From the NCBI GenBank assembly GCA_001792895.1, contig MARA01000001.1, positions 1,798,001-1,862,000 of the forward strand: DNA of 64,000 bases, given 5' to 3'. The DNA is from Lentinus brumalis (taxonomy: Eukaryota; Basidiomycota; Agaricomycetes; Polyporales; Polyporaceae). Position 1 is the first letter of the stretch. Each line of letters begins with the position of its first letter. The translations under genes were made by a program, and so were the position numbers. Of the stretch, positions 52,421 through 64,000 are shown in pieces. Under the pieces are notes generated by a model. The model had not been told where the DNA came from and made no database searches. It worked only from the letters and a program-made list of their open reading frames with translations.

Positions 52421-55400
52421 CTATGGCAATGGTTCGGTTACAGATGCGTTAGTTCTGCGCCGAAGACTCCGGAGCGTGTCCTGCACGATCCGAAGCCATG
52501 TCAGCACCTTGTCAATTTCGTCAAACGCGCCGTCCGTCCGGGCTTCGATCTTGCGGGTCATGAGGCGGCGAAGTACCCGCGTATCGTCGTCCTCGGACTC
52601 GATGAGCGTGTCCGAGAGGGATGTGACCGAGGAGCCGGGGGACAGGGAACTCTGCGAGTTGTCCGAGTCGCTTCCGGAGCGCGAATGCGAAAGGGGAAGG
52701 GGACTGCATCCTGTGTGGCGGAACGAATCGTAGATGCAATGGCCGACATGAAGGGGTCGTCCAGTTGGTCTTGTAGCTGCGCAAGTCGCGCGCTTTCGAG
52801 GGTCGCTTGACGGTTCTTGGGATACCGTCAACAGACAGGCCTGTGACATGACGCTTGAAAAGACGTACCACTACGATCATCTTCAGCCGACGGGCGACTT
52901 GAGACAGAAGACTCGATGCCAGCGATAGGTACTCATCAGCCTGAAGGTATGTCAATTGTCTGCATCGGACATAATGGAGAGAAGCGCACCTCATCCATAC
53001 ACCCTTCGATACAGGACAGATCCTGTCCGGCAGTACGAACGACTTGACGAGCAATGGACAGCAAGTCTTCTGATGACGAGTTTCGGTCACCGGCTGGGGA
53101 GAGCGGAGATATCCTCGGCGATTGCTCTCCGGGGACCACAATCTTCGTCGCGTTGGAGGTGTCCGGTATCTCAAAGCGGAGTTTCTTGCGGAACCACGCC
53201 TTGAGCTTCGCGGTGCCGCTCGGAGAACCGTCCTTCTGCAGCTTCGATGGCGCCGGCGAGGCGGTTCTCCCCGAGTCGACGGACAATTTGCTGGATTTGT
53301 GCATCAACTCTCTTGTCGAGGGTGACAGAAGCGCATTCAGGAAGGACGATGGCTTGTCTGTAGGAGAGCTGTCGCCCGAGTCATGTTCCTCCGCGACAAC
53401 AACACTCGGGACTTCAGGGACGTCAGAAAGTTCCCGTCTGCCGCTTTCGTTCGAAATCCGAAGATCGGACATTGAACGCCATTTCCTGCTCAGCGACGAT
53501 GACGCACGGCTGGAGACTGCGGTCAACTCCGAGTCACCCGAGTCCGTGGTGCGTCTTCGTGCGCGCTCGGTGCTGTCCCGTCGGTCAGAGAAGCGCGGCC
53601 CGTAAACAGCTTCGAGGTCTTGAGTCACCGTTTCCAGCAAGTTATCGACCTCCTTGAAGCGTCCACGCGCATCGCGCAGGTCCTGCGCGGCCTCACGTAT
53701 GCGGTTCCGCATGCCGTGCATCCAGATTTCGCCGAGGTGCTCCGTCTCGTCAAGTATATCACGAAGGCCGCAGATCTCAAGCGCATCGGCAGTGGGAGCA
53801 TCTTGTGCAACCGTGATCAGGTTCTCCAGGATGCGGCGGGGAAGTAGGGAAGTATCGTCGTTCTCGAGAGGCGACTCGAGGCGGGAGATCGAACCTAACT
53901 GTGGCCGGGGGCCACAGCTACGGTCATCGAGCTCGCGTAAGACGACGTTGATGTCGACGAGCTTGTCGACGGACGGATGGTACGGAACGACGCGACGGAA
54001 TTGCTTCTTCGCGGCTCAGCATCGGGACCAAAGGCCATTCGTAGCTCAGGTCGTGCGACCTCAAACGCGGTCAACCTGCCAGGTGATGAGTACGTATACT
54101 GTCGACGAGAGCGAAGCGCTTGATACGAACCCTCTTGAGTTCTTCATCTCGCGGACTGTGTTCCGTGTATCACACGCAAGGAGCGCAAGGAGTACTTCCA
54201 TGGTCTGCCCACATTCGGCGGCGACATGGATGCACGTCTCGCCGTTTTCGTCCGTCGCAGCGAGGGGGGCGCGCAGTTCGCGAATCAAATGATGGACGAA
54301 GATGCGCATACGGGCTGCTTGAGTGGGGTTGACCGGGTGTTGGGCTTTCCGAGCTAGGCAGTGGAGCACTGTTCCATGCCTTGACGCAGTATACATGCTG
54401 GTGTCCGCACCGGCGAGGAAAAGGGCGTCGATGATTTCAACCGAAGGATTCGGCGAGCAAACACAGTGATGCAGCGGGCCCCAGCCATGTGAGTCCAAAC
54501 GGTTGACGAGAACTGTGGTCCGATGGGTCGCGGGGAACAGAACCTGATAGATCGAAGGGACATCGCCGTCTGCAATTGCCCGAATGAGGGCTGCTGTTGA
54601 CCGCGTCAAGATGGCGTCAGAGGGGGCTGGCCAATGTGACAGCTCAATCGAAGACGTCGAGCAAGCTTGCGCGTAGGCCGCGTGAGGTTGAGGAAGAGGA
54701 TGCAGATGTCTGCGATTGCCGTTCTATTGTGCCGAGAATAGTCAGTATGGCGCCGGATGCGGTCACAGATGACACTTACGGTAAATTCTCGCATTCGCTG
54801 TTGGCGCAGTGTAGACTCGAATAACCACAGCAGTCGCGAGTGGCGCAGCGCGTAATGGATTGCGGTCCGATGGTGGGTATCCCTGAGGTCTGGGCGGGCG
54901 CCGTTGGCAAGCTGCAAGGCACGGGGTCAATGTACGGGAACAATGTCATCTGGATTCCATGACTTACCAGAATGGATGCAGCCTCGACCGCGCCATCGCG
55001 AGCAGCGTCTGATCTTCACTGTGAGCTAAACCGAACGAGCAACCAAGAAACGAACGTACACATGAGAGGGGTAACTCCTACCGCGTCTGTACCATCTACA
55101 GCGACCAGTCCACGGCTCTCCTCGAGCAGTACCCGCACGACGTCCGGGACGTTCAACCAGGCGGCGAGACCCAGCGGCGTTACACCGCGCGTTGGCGCGT
55201 TCAGAGCGTAGAAAGACATCGATTCATGGCGAATGAGTGTCCTCAGCACCTCGACCCTGTTCTGCGGGCTGAACGACGCGTCGGACACGTCGACGTCCTC
55301 CCAGCTGCTAGACAAACGGGTGCACAGTGCCGACCTTCAGCACCACCGTCCAGCTGATCACGTGGAAGCAACAAGCACCATACCTGTCTCCCGCAATCGC

Positions 55401-55568
55401 GCATGTCACCACCGTGCTGTCTGTCGCGACGTCCGCCGCATTCACGTCTGCGCCGCGCGCAAGTGCGATCCGCACGCCCTCCTCGTCCGCCCGGGCGGCG
55501 GCGTCTAGTAGCGCCGCGTGCAGTGCAGCGCGTTCCGTGCGGCGTCGTCCGCGAGACTGTGTCGCCAT
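52421..55568 (-). CDS. Ankyrin-repeat protein with long disordered C-terminal half
   Basis: Start ATG complementary to 55566-55568 (MATQSRGRRRTERAALHAAL), stop complementary to 52421-52423. Ankyrin repeats are spread over several exons: GVRIALARGADVNAADVA, TPLGLAAWLNVPDVVRVLLE, LANGARPDLRDTHHRTAIHY, GWGPLHHCVCSPNPSVEIID, LAGADTSMYTASRHGTVLHC and GETCIHVAAECGQTMEVLLA. The C-terminal half has a helical segment (IREAAQDLRDARGRFKEVDN), a Ser-rich disordered stretch, and a final charged helix (EIDKVLTWLRIVQDTLRSLR). Repeats of this kind bind partner proteins, but the partner is unknown. Many short introns interrupt the gene. Exons between about 52700 and 52950 are poorly resolved. No signal peptide or membrane segment. 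Confidence 0.8.
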
Positions 55569-56514
55569 TGTCAGTGAGTGCTAGTGTGGAGAGCGAGTGT
55601 ACGAGGGTATCGGAGGAGAGGTGGTATGGAGGAGTCCAGTGGTGGTACAAGAGGTAGAAGAGTCCGAGTGTTCCCAGAGCCGTCCCGCGGAAGTTTGCGT
55701 GCGGGTGAGAGTGCGGGGATAACTGGCACACCCGGGCTCTATAAGTGTCGGAAGACGCGACAGAACAGGACACGAGGCGAAAGGCCACGCCGCATCAGAA
55801 TAGCACAGACATGTCCCCAGACGAGACTGTGTCCGCCTCGAGGCGGCCATTACGCGAAGGACCATAGGCGGAGCGTGCGAGCACGAACTTGAACTCGACG
55901 CTACTCGACGGCTGCGGGCTGCCATCATCTGCCTCGACTCGGAAGAATGCAAAGCGGGACCCAAACAGAGACTACCGAGGACTGCCGCCGTTTGGCAACC
56001 TCGTTTTGTCGCGAGCGGAGGCGCGGCATGCAAGAATATGAGGACAAGTCGCAGGACCATCGTGGCGCTGTTGCAGCCGACGCGCTAGCGCCTCCCGTGT
56101 TTGGCCACCGCTTGTTTATCCCGCTCCGACGCCATTGTTCCGACCCTCACGCAGAACGACGTTTCAGAACCGAGAGCTTCATTATACTCTGTAATCGCGA
56201 CAATGGACTATGCGTTAGAGATACCAATATATGAGGGGGGGTGCGATGAGCGACTGCAGTGCTATAAACAATATGTATATGCAACAGACGGATAACACGA
56301 CGAGCGATGTCAATGATGCATCGATGCATGAGATGAGCTATAGGGTACACATTGCGGGATTGCTGATGGAAGGGTAGGAGAGCGTGAAGAGTACGTATGC
56401 AGTCCGACGAAACGATCAAGACACACGGGGCCATGGCACAAAGACGCGCTGGATCAACGAGCCAGCCGGACATGCCAGCCGATAAGTCCAACCGAAGCTT
56501 AGCCCAGGATGGCT
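55569..56514. other. Spacer between the ankyrin gene and MEX67
   Basis: No gene recognised; 5' flank of the ankyrin gene and 3' flank of MEX67. Confidence 0.5.
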
Positions 56515-58911
56515 CAAGGCAAGAACGCGTCTTGGGGTAAGTAGGCATCCGGTGGGAGGTTGCCCTAAAGTGATTATGCGATCAGTATGAAGCCCTAGGC
56601 GCAACATCTGTCCCAGCTTACCTTGACCTGCTCGAAATTGGCGACGGCTCGGTCGACGTCCCATTCATTGTTCTTCAGGCAGTCCTCAGCGAACTGGAAG
56701 TTGAGCCGCGTACGGAGGATGACGTCCTGCATCAACGCTCGCTGCGGTGGGGCCTGTTGGAAGGAGTACGTCAGCGTACATCGGAACAAACGTGGTTAAT
56801 ATTTCGACCCGGCGGATCGCGCTGAACCGTGATCGTAAAGTTGAAGATGCTTACCAAGGTTGCCAGAGCTTGCTGCAAACCCGGAGAAGGCAGGAGGTCA
56901 CCGGCCTGTACGCGCATGGGACCGGGTCGCCAGGCGTCATGCAAAGAGTAACCCTTGATGACCAGCTGGTCGGACAAGATCATCACGTCCCAGCCGCGCT
57001 GTTTCGCCCTATCACCAAAACAGGTGAGTGTCGATATCAATGCTATCAGAAGCAAAAACGTACCTTGACCCATCCGGGGCAATAGCGAGGACGAATGACC
57101 GATCGAAGGAGCGGATTCCTTGGGCAGGTTCTGCAAAGAAACAGATCCATGGACACAATGATCAGTCTCACAGTATGAACGTAAGAGGTAAAGACTTACT
57201 TTCGGTGAACTGCCCATGAACGGTGACGAGCAGGTTCGTCTGCTCGCCTTGTCGGACGGGGAAGGCATCGACACAGAACTTCTCCGGCGAGCCGGCAACG
57301 TCATGCTGGGTGAGAGGTAGGGCAGCCTGGGCTCGAACGATCTCCTCATTGCCCAAGTGGAGTGACTGCGAAACCTTCTGCAGACCGTTCACACGACCTA
57401 GATTTCGCGAGCCACCGTTACCGCCCTCGAGCCACGGGCCCCATTGCAAGTTGCGCTGGTGTGGGTAGTCTTTCGACACGTGTACGCCCTGTATCCGTGC
57501 ACGGGGCGGGATGGCAGTGTTTGCCTGAAACGAGAATGTTGCGTTGGTAGCATATAAGTCCAGGAGGGAGCCGCGGGCGTTGTCGAACGCCGGAAAAAAG
57601 CGCATGAAGAAGTTGCTGATTAACGAGCCATCGACGCCAGCAATGAAAGAGGGTTCCATATTCCATGCAAACGTCGACAACATCGTACGGGGGTGCGCAG
57701 GCGCAGAGGTAGACGTAGAGGGCGCGTCAAAACCTACTCGGGCAACAGGTTCGCCGTCGAGGATTTCTAACGATGGGAAGCGCCGCGCTACCTCGCTACC
57801 ACATCGTCAGTAAGGTCTTAGAGGTGGAGAAAAGTATGGGTGTACCTCTTGTAAGTTTGCGCACGATTGTTCTTGAACTCCAATTCGCGGATCGGGTTGC
57901 CCTTCAGGATCAATTCGCGCAACTCCTCCAGTCTCCCCCGCTTGCCGGAGATGTATTCAATCTCTCTCCACGATGCAAGGCTGTTACCTTCCAAGGACAA
58001 GTTCTTGAGCTTGGGAAGATAGTGTGCCAGAAACGTCATAATGCGTCCACTGGTGAAACCATTGTGCGCGAGTGAAATTGTCTCAATCTGAAGAAGGAGC
58101 ATCACACTACCAATCAAACGAGTATAGCGTGAAGACTGACCTCTGGCCTGAGCTTGCTCGCGATCTTCAAGATGACCTGGGCCTCTTTCGATGCTGGGTC
58201 GGATGTCGGGACACCAAGACGATGTTTCTTCAGCCAGTCATCTTCAGCCATCCTCTATAGTGCTATGTTAGAACTGCGCGGAAGCCACGAGCTGAGCGCT
58301 CACCTCCAGGTTGAGGAACTTCGCCTCTGGATTCCATCTCCTCCTCACCCACTCCTTCCACAGGTCAACGACCTTCTCCGTCAAAGGGGCCCCAGCAGAA
58401 CGCTTGCCCTTTGTCAAGCTGGATCCACTGAGTCTGGGGGCGCCATGGCCCTTCTGCAGTGTGCAGCGAGTGGCGGGACGTCAGACGCGTTGAGTGGCAG
58501 GGGCGGAGAGGTCGGGAGATATAGCGGGGAGATAACTTCGTAAGCTTGGTGTTGCGCAGACAATAGGAAAACGGAGACCCGACACCCGTCATCCGAGGGC
58601 AGGTGTGCGATGCCCGTCGTCCGAGGACCAAGGTCGTCACAGTGCTAGAAGGTCAAGAGCAAGCGAGTATTTACCGTTTGTGGTACAACACGGGGTTTGT
58701 CCTTCCCAAGGAGGGCATCTGCTCCGCGAGGCTTATGGGGATTGTGGCGGGCCTTGGACTGCTTTGGCGCGCCCTTGCGCCCGCCTGGTCTGTCCGAGAC
58801 GTCCCGCATTGTCGCATCTCGGTCAATGAGACCAGCCCTCCGTAGTGCGGTGGCGGCGATGGCACGGGTGCCAGGTGCGGGTGTTGGACTTGAAAAAGCG
58901 GGTTGGGACAT
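56515..58911 (-). CDS. MEX67: Mex67/NXF1-type mRNA export receptor
   Basis: Start placed at the ATG complementary to 58909-58911 ([20 protein letters not shown]). The frame is open further upstream and a 5' exon cannot be excluded. The N-terminal region is basic and RNA-binding-like. Leucine-rich repeats follow: [45 protein letters not shown]. The NTF2-like domain includes [35 protein letters not shown] and [20 protein letters not shown]. The C-terminal UBA-like TAP-C domain has [20 protein letters not shown] and [12 protein letters not shown]. The protein ends [16 protein letters not shown], as is usual for the family. It carries mRNPs through the nuclear pore together with Mtr2/p15. No defect seen. 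Confidence 0.92.
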
Positions 58912-59510
58912 GGTCGAAAGCGACGGTGGCGCGCTCGTGCCGAACAAGTTCTGTGCCTGTGGACGATTGCGCAGCGGCGTGAATGGTGTTGCGTTCGTGG
59001 TGGTAATGGTCGCAACGCCACAGGAAGGGCGTCGTCGACAAGAGGAGCGGCAAAGAAAGACAAAGACGGGTGGCTAGATGACGGTTCAAGTCAAGAGGTG
59101 GTTGGACGCGCCTGCCGCGCGGGTCCGCGCTCGGTGTGGCGGTGACGAGTCACGGCGGTCTGGAAATGCTTTGTCACTGTCACTGCGCGTGACTGTGTGA
59201 CCTGCGTGCCGGCGGCTGTGTCGCTCGGGTCGGCAGATATCTGGGACGCGCAGGGACTCCGGCGAGCAGCGAGCAGCGAGGCAAACGAACTGTGAGAGTG
59301 CTTGTCTGCCAGCGCATCAGCGCGAACACTGGGCGAATTATGGGGGTGGTCTGTGGGTGCGCAGGGCGATGAGAGGCACGGCGTGTGGAAGGGCAAATGC
59401 GTCGAGCGAGTGTTCCCACGGGGTTTGGTTGTTGTTGGCGACATCGATTGCTCTCCGCTCGCAGCGTTACACCCATCTCTGGGCTTTTATCATATACCTC
59501 TCCAGAAATC
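58912..59510. other. Divergent promoter between MEX67 and the AT-hook/Myb gene
   Basis: About 600 nt separate the two presumed starts. No further gene recognised. Confidence 0.5.
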
Positions 59511-61708
59511 ATGGACAATCCTCAATATTATCAACCTCTCTCGCACGCCCTCCATGCCCCGCTCGTGTCCACGTCCCACTCGTCCCCTCGCCAGCAGTAT
59601 GCACCCTATACCTCCCATCACCGCCCCCCTGTGACCAATGGCGCCGGCTCTGGTCACCGCGAAGAGGAAGAGGAGGAGGAGGAAGACGACGAGGAGGTGG
59701 TCGAGGAGGAGCTCGAGCACCGCGACACCGACCAACCCCACCAGTCCGCCAGCAGTCATTCTTCTCCTCGCGTCAACGCTACTCAGTCCCAATCAAGCTC
59801 AGCGGGGTGCGTAATCCCCAATCTAGATTCGCGTACACGCTTGGTCTCACCCTATTCACCTCGAAGCGCGGCTAGCGCGACCACCTCTGCAGATTACAGA
59901 CAGGCCGTACCACAACAGGACAATGCCCAACCCGCCGCAAGCGAAGATGGCACCGAGAAGCGCAGACCCGGTCGCCCCAGAGGCTCGCGCAACCGCAAAC
60001 CTCGCGTGTCGTCCAGTAGCGCAACAAAAGCCCCGGCAAATACCCAGCATCCGGGCTTCTATCAATACCCACCTGCCCCCGGCACGAATCAGCAAAATCA
60101 ACAGTTCTACGAGTTCCAATGGCGCGCCCTGAACCTCTGTTCTGAGTTTTACAATGCTGCGGAGGAGCTTGTCGTGAGTGTCCGCTTGCAACTCAGCGAT
60201 CCACTGGTTCCCTGAATGGGCGTATTCGTCCGGCAGAAAGCTGCCTCTCCGATGGTCATCGCGCAGTGCTACAAGATGGGTCCAGGACAACACCTCGACC
60301 CTCTCGTGATGATTGGAGAAGCGAAACGTGTTTGCGACAACCTTGTACGTCTACCGTGTCCCCTTTCGTTCATGTTCTCATCTCGCCACAGCTCGCCAAC
60401 CCCTCCCAACTGGTCAACCAACCCATCCCCGCGTCGAGCTATCAGCCGTACTCACCAATGCCGCCGCCGCCTCCGCCAGGGGCGGCGGCTGCTGCCGGTC
60501 CTGCTCCCACTGCAGGCTCTGTGATCACAAATCCTCAGACGTTCGTCATGCCCTTGAACTCAACCCCGATGCCTCCACCTGCGCAGCCGTACTATCCCCC
60601 CATGTATACTGCTGCCCCCGGCGCACGATACCCAACTGCTCCATACTATTATCCCCCACCGCAGGGAGCGACCCCCTATTATCCCCCTCATGCAGCGCAG
60701 CCACCAGCAGCCGCACCTGCACCTGCTCAGCCTGTTCAACCTGCACCTACTCCTGCACCAGCACCTGCAGCTGTGCCCGCGCCTGCACCTGCGCCCGCGC
60801 CCGCACCTGCACCTGCACCTGCACCTACACCCGCACCTGTAGCGCAGCCCCCAGCACAATCTAAACCTCCTGCGGTGTCTCCTCCAGTACCTACTAACAC
60901 TGGCACGATCTCGACTTTCAACGCCGCGACCGGTAACACGGCGCCGGGTGGTCATCAGGGAGCCTGGTCCGAGGAGGAGACTGAGCGGCTGAAAAGACTT
61001 GCGGAGCAGAGCAGGGAAATGGGCGGTCCCCAGAACAAGGGAGAGATCGAATGGGACTGGGTCATCCAGCAATGGGGCAACAGCAGAACAAGGCAAGTTT
61101 CTTGTTGTTACTGAAATATTGGGGTCAGCTTATGACACTCTTCTAGGCATCAGATCCTGCTCAAAGCCACATCGTTGCACTTGAAGGAGAGTACAACGCG
61201 TGGAACGAAACGGCGGCGAGCAGATGATCCCAGTGCAGAGCATCACCCTCCCCCGCCACCTCCGCCGCAGCCGCAATCCCAGCCTCAACCTCAGCAGCAA
61301 ACTGCAGCGGCCAGTGTTGTCTCACCAACTCGAAGTCCTATGACCTCCACACCGACGTCCATCAATGCGTCGCCTGCGATGCAGCCGGCACAACGGCCCC
61401 CCTCCAGCACGAGCACGCTAGGTACCCCACGCACCGCGAATATGCCGGCACCTCCGATCACAGCGGGACAGATCTCTTGGCCTCCTCCCACGACCGCCAG
61501 TCCGTCTTCTATCCTTCAGTCCGCGTCAACGACGGACACGCGGACAACCAATTACTATCGAGCACCGCAGACGACGTCGTACGGTGCTGCTGCCGCGGCC
61601 GCCGCGACCCCGCAACAGAGGCCGCCGTCTTCACACAGGACGACCACGCAGCATCAGTACATGTATCAGCCGAACGGAGCGGGGGCACGGCGGGATTCCA
61701 GGTCTTGA
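59511..61708 (+). CDS. AT-hook and Myb/SANT-like nuclear protein
   Basis: Starts MDNPQYYQPLSHALHAPLVS. An acidic run (EEEEEEEEDDEEVVEEELE) is followed by an AT-hook (EKRRPGRPRGSRNRKPRV). An intron with donor GTGCGT separates QSSSA from DYRQAVPQQ. A helical block RALNLCSEFYNAAEELV continues in the next exon with CYKMGPGQHLDPLVMIGEAK. A long Pro/Ala stretch follows. The second DNA-binding candidate is a Myb/SANT-like segment GAWSEEETERLKRLAEQSRE, then EIEWDWVIQQWGNSRTR, spliced to HQILLKATSLHLKES and a basic TKRRR. The C-terminal quarter is Gln/Pro/Ser/Thr-rich and ends GAGARRDSRS. The two DNA-binding motifs indicate a nuclear regulator. Targets are unknown and no defined family is recognised. 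Confidence 0.75.
60690..60850 (+). repeat. Coding Pro-Ala dipeptide repeat
   Basis: CACCTG/CGCCCG hexanucleotide-like repetition encodes alternating Pro and Ala (PAPAPAPAPAP) inside the AT-hook/Myb gene. It is probably a flexible, length-variable linker. Confidence 0.85.
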
Positions 61709-62357
61709 CGATGTCGTGCGTGACGTCGGGTGCTCTCACCGCTAGTCTGCTCGTTCTTGCTTACGTCCGCGTGCGGCAGAGGAGGGACTGCCTGTCAAAA
61801 TGTACATCTACCCTGTTGGTCTTACCACTCCTGTATCGCTCGCGCTCTGCTTTAGGTCACTCGTACAGGTCACTTGGGTATGTCTTGAACGTGTGTCCAT
61901 ATTGCCATCCTTCAACTTTTTTATTCACATTTACGTTCGCTGTCCATATATGATCCTTCCCTGTGCCGCTAGCAGCAAGTGCTGATCCCGGGATTGTATT
62001 GGGACCTCTACCGTCGATGGATTGTAACGGCTTGGCGATATACGCATCCCACAATATATTGATACTGCTCTTGTATCCCGTTCACTAATTCTGACTGAGT
62101 GGCTCAGAGCCGGGCTGCGCAGACGCCGGGAAGAGCACCCGCTGATTCGAACCGGTTCGGCGCTGTCGTGAACAACCATCTCGCATCGACGGTGCAGCAT
62201 GTCCGCCAGGTAAACATCCGACCTTCTTCCAGCCAGAAGACGCTAATCCCAGTTCCGATACGCTGTATCGCCTCATCGCAGCTCGCTCAGCCATGCCGGA
62301 GCGACCACGAACGCGAACGACGGGCAGGTTGCGTCCGACCCAAATCACTCGCCGACG
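61709..62357. other. Spacer between two Myb/SANT-like genes
   Basis: No gene recognised. Confidence 0.5.
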
Positions 62358-64000
62358 ATGATGATGAGCCAACCGCCAAACCATCCCGTGGGGCCGGTCC
62401 AGGTTCGTCCCTTTCATCCTTCTCAGATCCGCGCTGTCCGTCTGCTTGCTTGTCGAGATCGACATGGGACAACGACTCGGGCGTGCTGCGGCGACAAAGG
62501 CGGACGTCGTTGCGCTTGTTCGTCGTGCATCGGAGATCGTGAGCGACTTGCGCTGATTGCCTCTTGGTGTTATGTGCCGTGCAGACCGACCCGAACGCAT
62601 ATGCCGCGGTGCATAGAGCACACTACGCTACTCCAGACGGATACCCGCACCATGTCCTGCCCTACATGGCTGCCCCTCCGCCGCCTGGCCCCCACCCTGG
62701 TGTGCAGGGACACCACTCGAACGTCGTCTACCAAGTGGACCCGCAACAGGCCGGACCCCTTCCGTCGCAATCGCAGCGGACCGCTGAGCCTCAAGAGGAG
62801 GAGGAGGAAGGCTCGCCGGGCCCCTCGCCATCAATCCTGAATGTGAACGGTAGCGCGAGCGTTAACGGCAAGCGCAAACAGCCCGACTCCGCTACGCCCG
62901 ATGCGTCTGGGAAGAAGCGGCGCCAACGCGCCGCGGGTGGTAGCGCAAGTGCTGCCGGAGCTGGAGGGGAAGACGGGGAGGAGGCGCAGGACCTGGAGGT
63001 GGGACCGAATGGAGGTGCGAAACATTGGACAGAAGAGGAGAAGACGCGGTTCTTCACCTGGATGCTCACGAGCGATGAGCATTGGGATGCGTTCCGGACA
63101 AGGATGAACACCGTTTTCCGCGAGGTGCGTGGTCTTGCTAACCTCTCCCCCTCGCGCCAGACAATCGGCTTGTGCACCTGATGCTGAGATGTGTATCGTC
63201 TAGTGCTCGAACGAGTTGTTTCCCGGCAGGAAGAGCTACACGGCCCTTAAGAGCTGTTACCACCGCAATCTCGAAGTCTTCAAACAGGTCCATGCATTCC
63301 AGGTCTTCTCCGCCAACCACTTCCGTCAGCTCCAAGCCGAGAATCCGAATGCAGAACAGCCCTCGGTCGAATCCATGCTCGATGCTGCACGTGTCGCCGG
63401 GCTGAACGTAGGGAGCCTGAACGTGAAAGTCATCGATAGATGGTACGAGACAGGCTGGTTTGACTTGTTCAAAAAGAGGCACGTACATTCCTGCTCTCGC
63501 TGACATCCAGTTCGTTGACCGAATGCGCAGGTACCGCGAAGACCCCAAAACAGGTCTGCCGACAGCCTACTATGGGCCCGTTGATCAGCCTATGGAAACT
63601 GGTCCCTCGGCGGCGCCGCATGCCATGATGGGCTTGCACTCGACTATCGACCCTCAGCTCATGTCTAGCCATTCAGGCGTGTCAGCTCCTGGTGGGCAAT
63701 ATCACCAAGCTGGTGACAGCTCTCAGCATTCGTATCCATACTCGCCTTCGCAGGCGTCGGACTACCGACAAGCTGGACCAAGCAGCCCACATTCTACCTC
63801 GCAGTCTTTCCAGTACCTGCGCTCAACGAGTGCCCTTCCGCATCGTTCTATACAGGGCGCTCCAGCCACACCGACCACGACGCGCGCTACTAAACAAGGC
63901 TCCATCTCGAACGGCCAGCGACATTCGCCGCTCCCGGAGTTGCGCTCTGGTGCGGGAGATCAGAACGCACAGGCGACGCAGGCTCTCACGCAGCTCACGG
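62358..64000 (+). CDS. Myb/SANT-like DNA-binding protein, 3' end outside window
   Basis: Starts MMMSQPPNHPVGPVQ. An intron with donor GTTCGT and acceptor GTGCAG (phase 0) leads to TDPNAYAAVHRAHYATPDGY. A Pro-rich segment, an acidic run and a basic nuclear-signal-like stretch (SGKKRRQRAAGG) precede the Myb/SANT-like domain AKHWTEEEKTRFFTWMLTSD and EHWDAFRTRMNTVFRE. After an intron this continues with SYTALKSCYHRNLEVFKQVH. A later block reads VIDRWYETGWFDLFKKR. The C-terminal part visible here is Ser/Gln/Pro-rich and still open at the last base, so the gene is truncated by the window. Layout resembles the preceding gene (Pro-rich leader, SANT-like centre, low-complexity tail), though the domains are not closely similar by eye. 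Confidence 0.72.

Overview
The window is nuclear DNA from a filamentous basidiomycete, most likely an Agaricomycete. Genes sit on both strands and are cut by many short introns, mostly about 45-120 nt with GTRNGT donors and CTRAC-like branch points. The tRNA-Ser has an intron. Protein families include single-chain urease, fungal thaumatin-like proteins, secreted VAO/isoamyl-alcohol-oxidase-type flavoproteins and a cytochrome b5-acyl-CoA dehydrogenase fusion. No bacterial operon, phage, CRISPR array or intact transposon was seen. The genus is not determinable by reading.

Layout. 1-587: 3' part of a DUF1295/steroid-reductase-like membrane enzyme. 1521-2916: a TlpA/ResA-like thioredoxin-fold protein whose WCRPC active site depends on a 10-nt micro-exon. 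2917-13050: gene-poor DNA holding two tandem thaumatin-like genes (5961-7026, 8579-9649, both minus) and a small basic protein (12379-13053). 14169-17365: full-length urease. 18499-19659: a third thaumatin-like gene. 20205-21227: unknown protein with a Cys cluster. 22244-24362: MFS transporter. 24614-26218: unknown multi-pass membrane protein, bordered by a diverged pair of about 200-bp direct repeats. 26918-36860: head-to-tail array of four secreted FAD oxidases, of which the fourth has a reading-frame break.

The right 27 kb is denser and mostly housekeeping: SPT2 chromatin protein (37501-38984), CPSF6/CFIm68-like RRM protein (39781-41356), cytochrome b5-acyl-CoA dehydrogenase with a C-terminal AKL peroxisomal signal (42564-44662), an unknown acidic/Ser-Pro-rich protein resolved to five exons (45116-47284), DENND6-like Rab regulator (47516-49682), Mim1-type outer-membrane biogenesis protein with a long His-rich N-terminal extension (50629-51791), tRNA-Ser(GCU) (51917-52010), ankyrin-repeat protein (52421-55568), Mex67 mRNA export receptor (56515-58911), and two adjacent Myb/SANT-like candidate regulators (59511-61708; 62358 to the window end).

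How parts may work together. The MFS exporter, the unknown membrane protein and the four secreted oxidases look like an accessory locus for oxidising an extracellular alcohol, sugar or phenolic and moving a small molecule. No polyketide synthase, NRPS or terpene synthase is present, so calling it a secondary-metabolite cluster would be speculation. The three thaumatin-like genes share signal peptides, domain order and a TATA box about 85-99 bp before the ATG. Splice models were built by hand. Where exon lengths sum to a multiple of three (thioredoxin-like, SPT2, 45116-47284, Mim1 genes) I regard the model as well supported.
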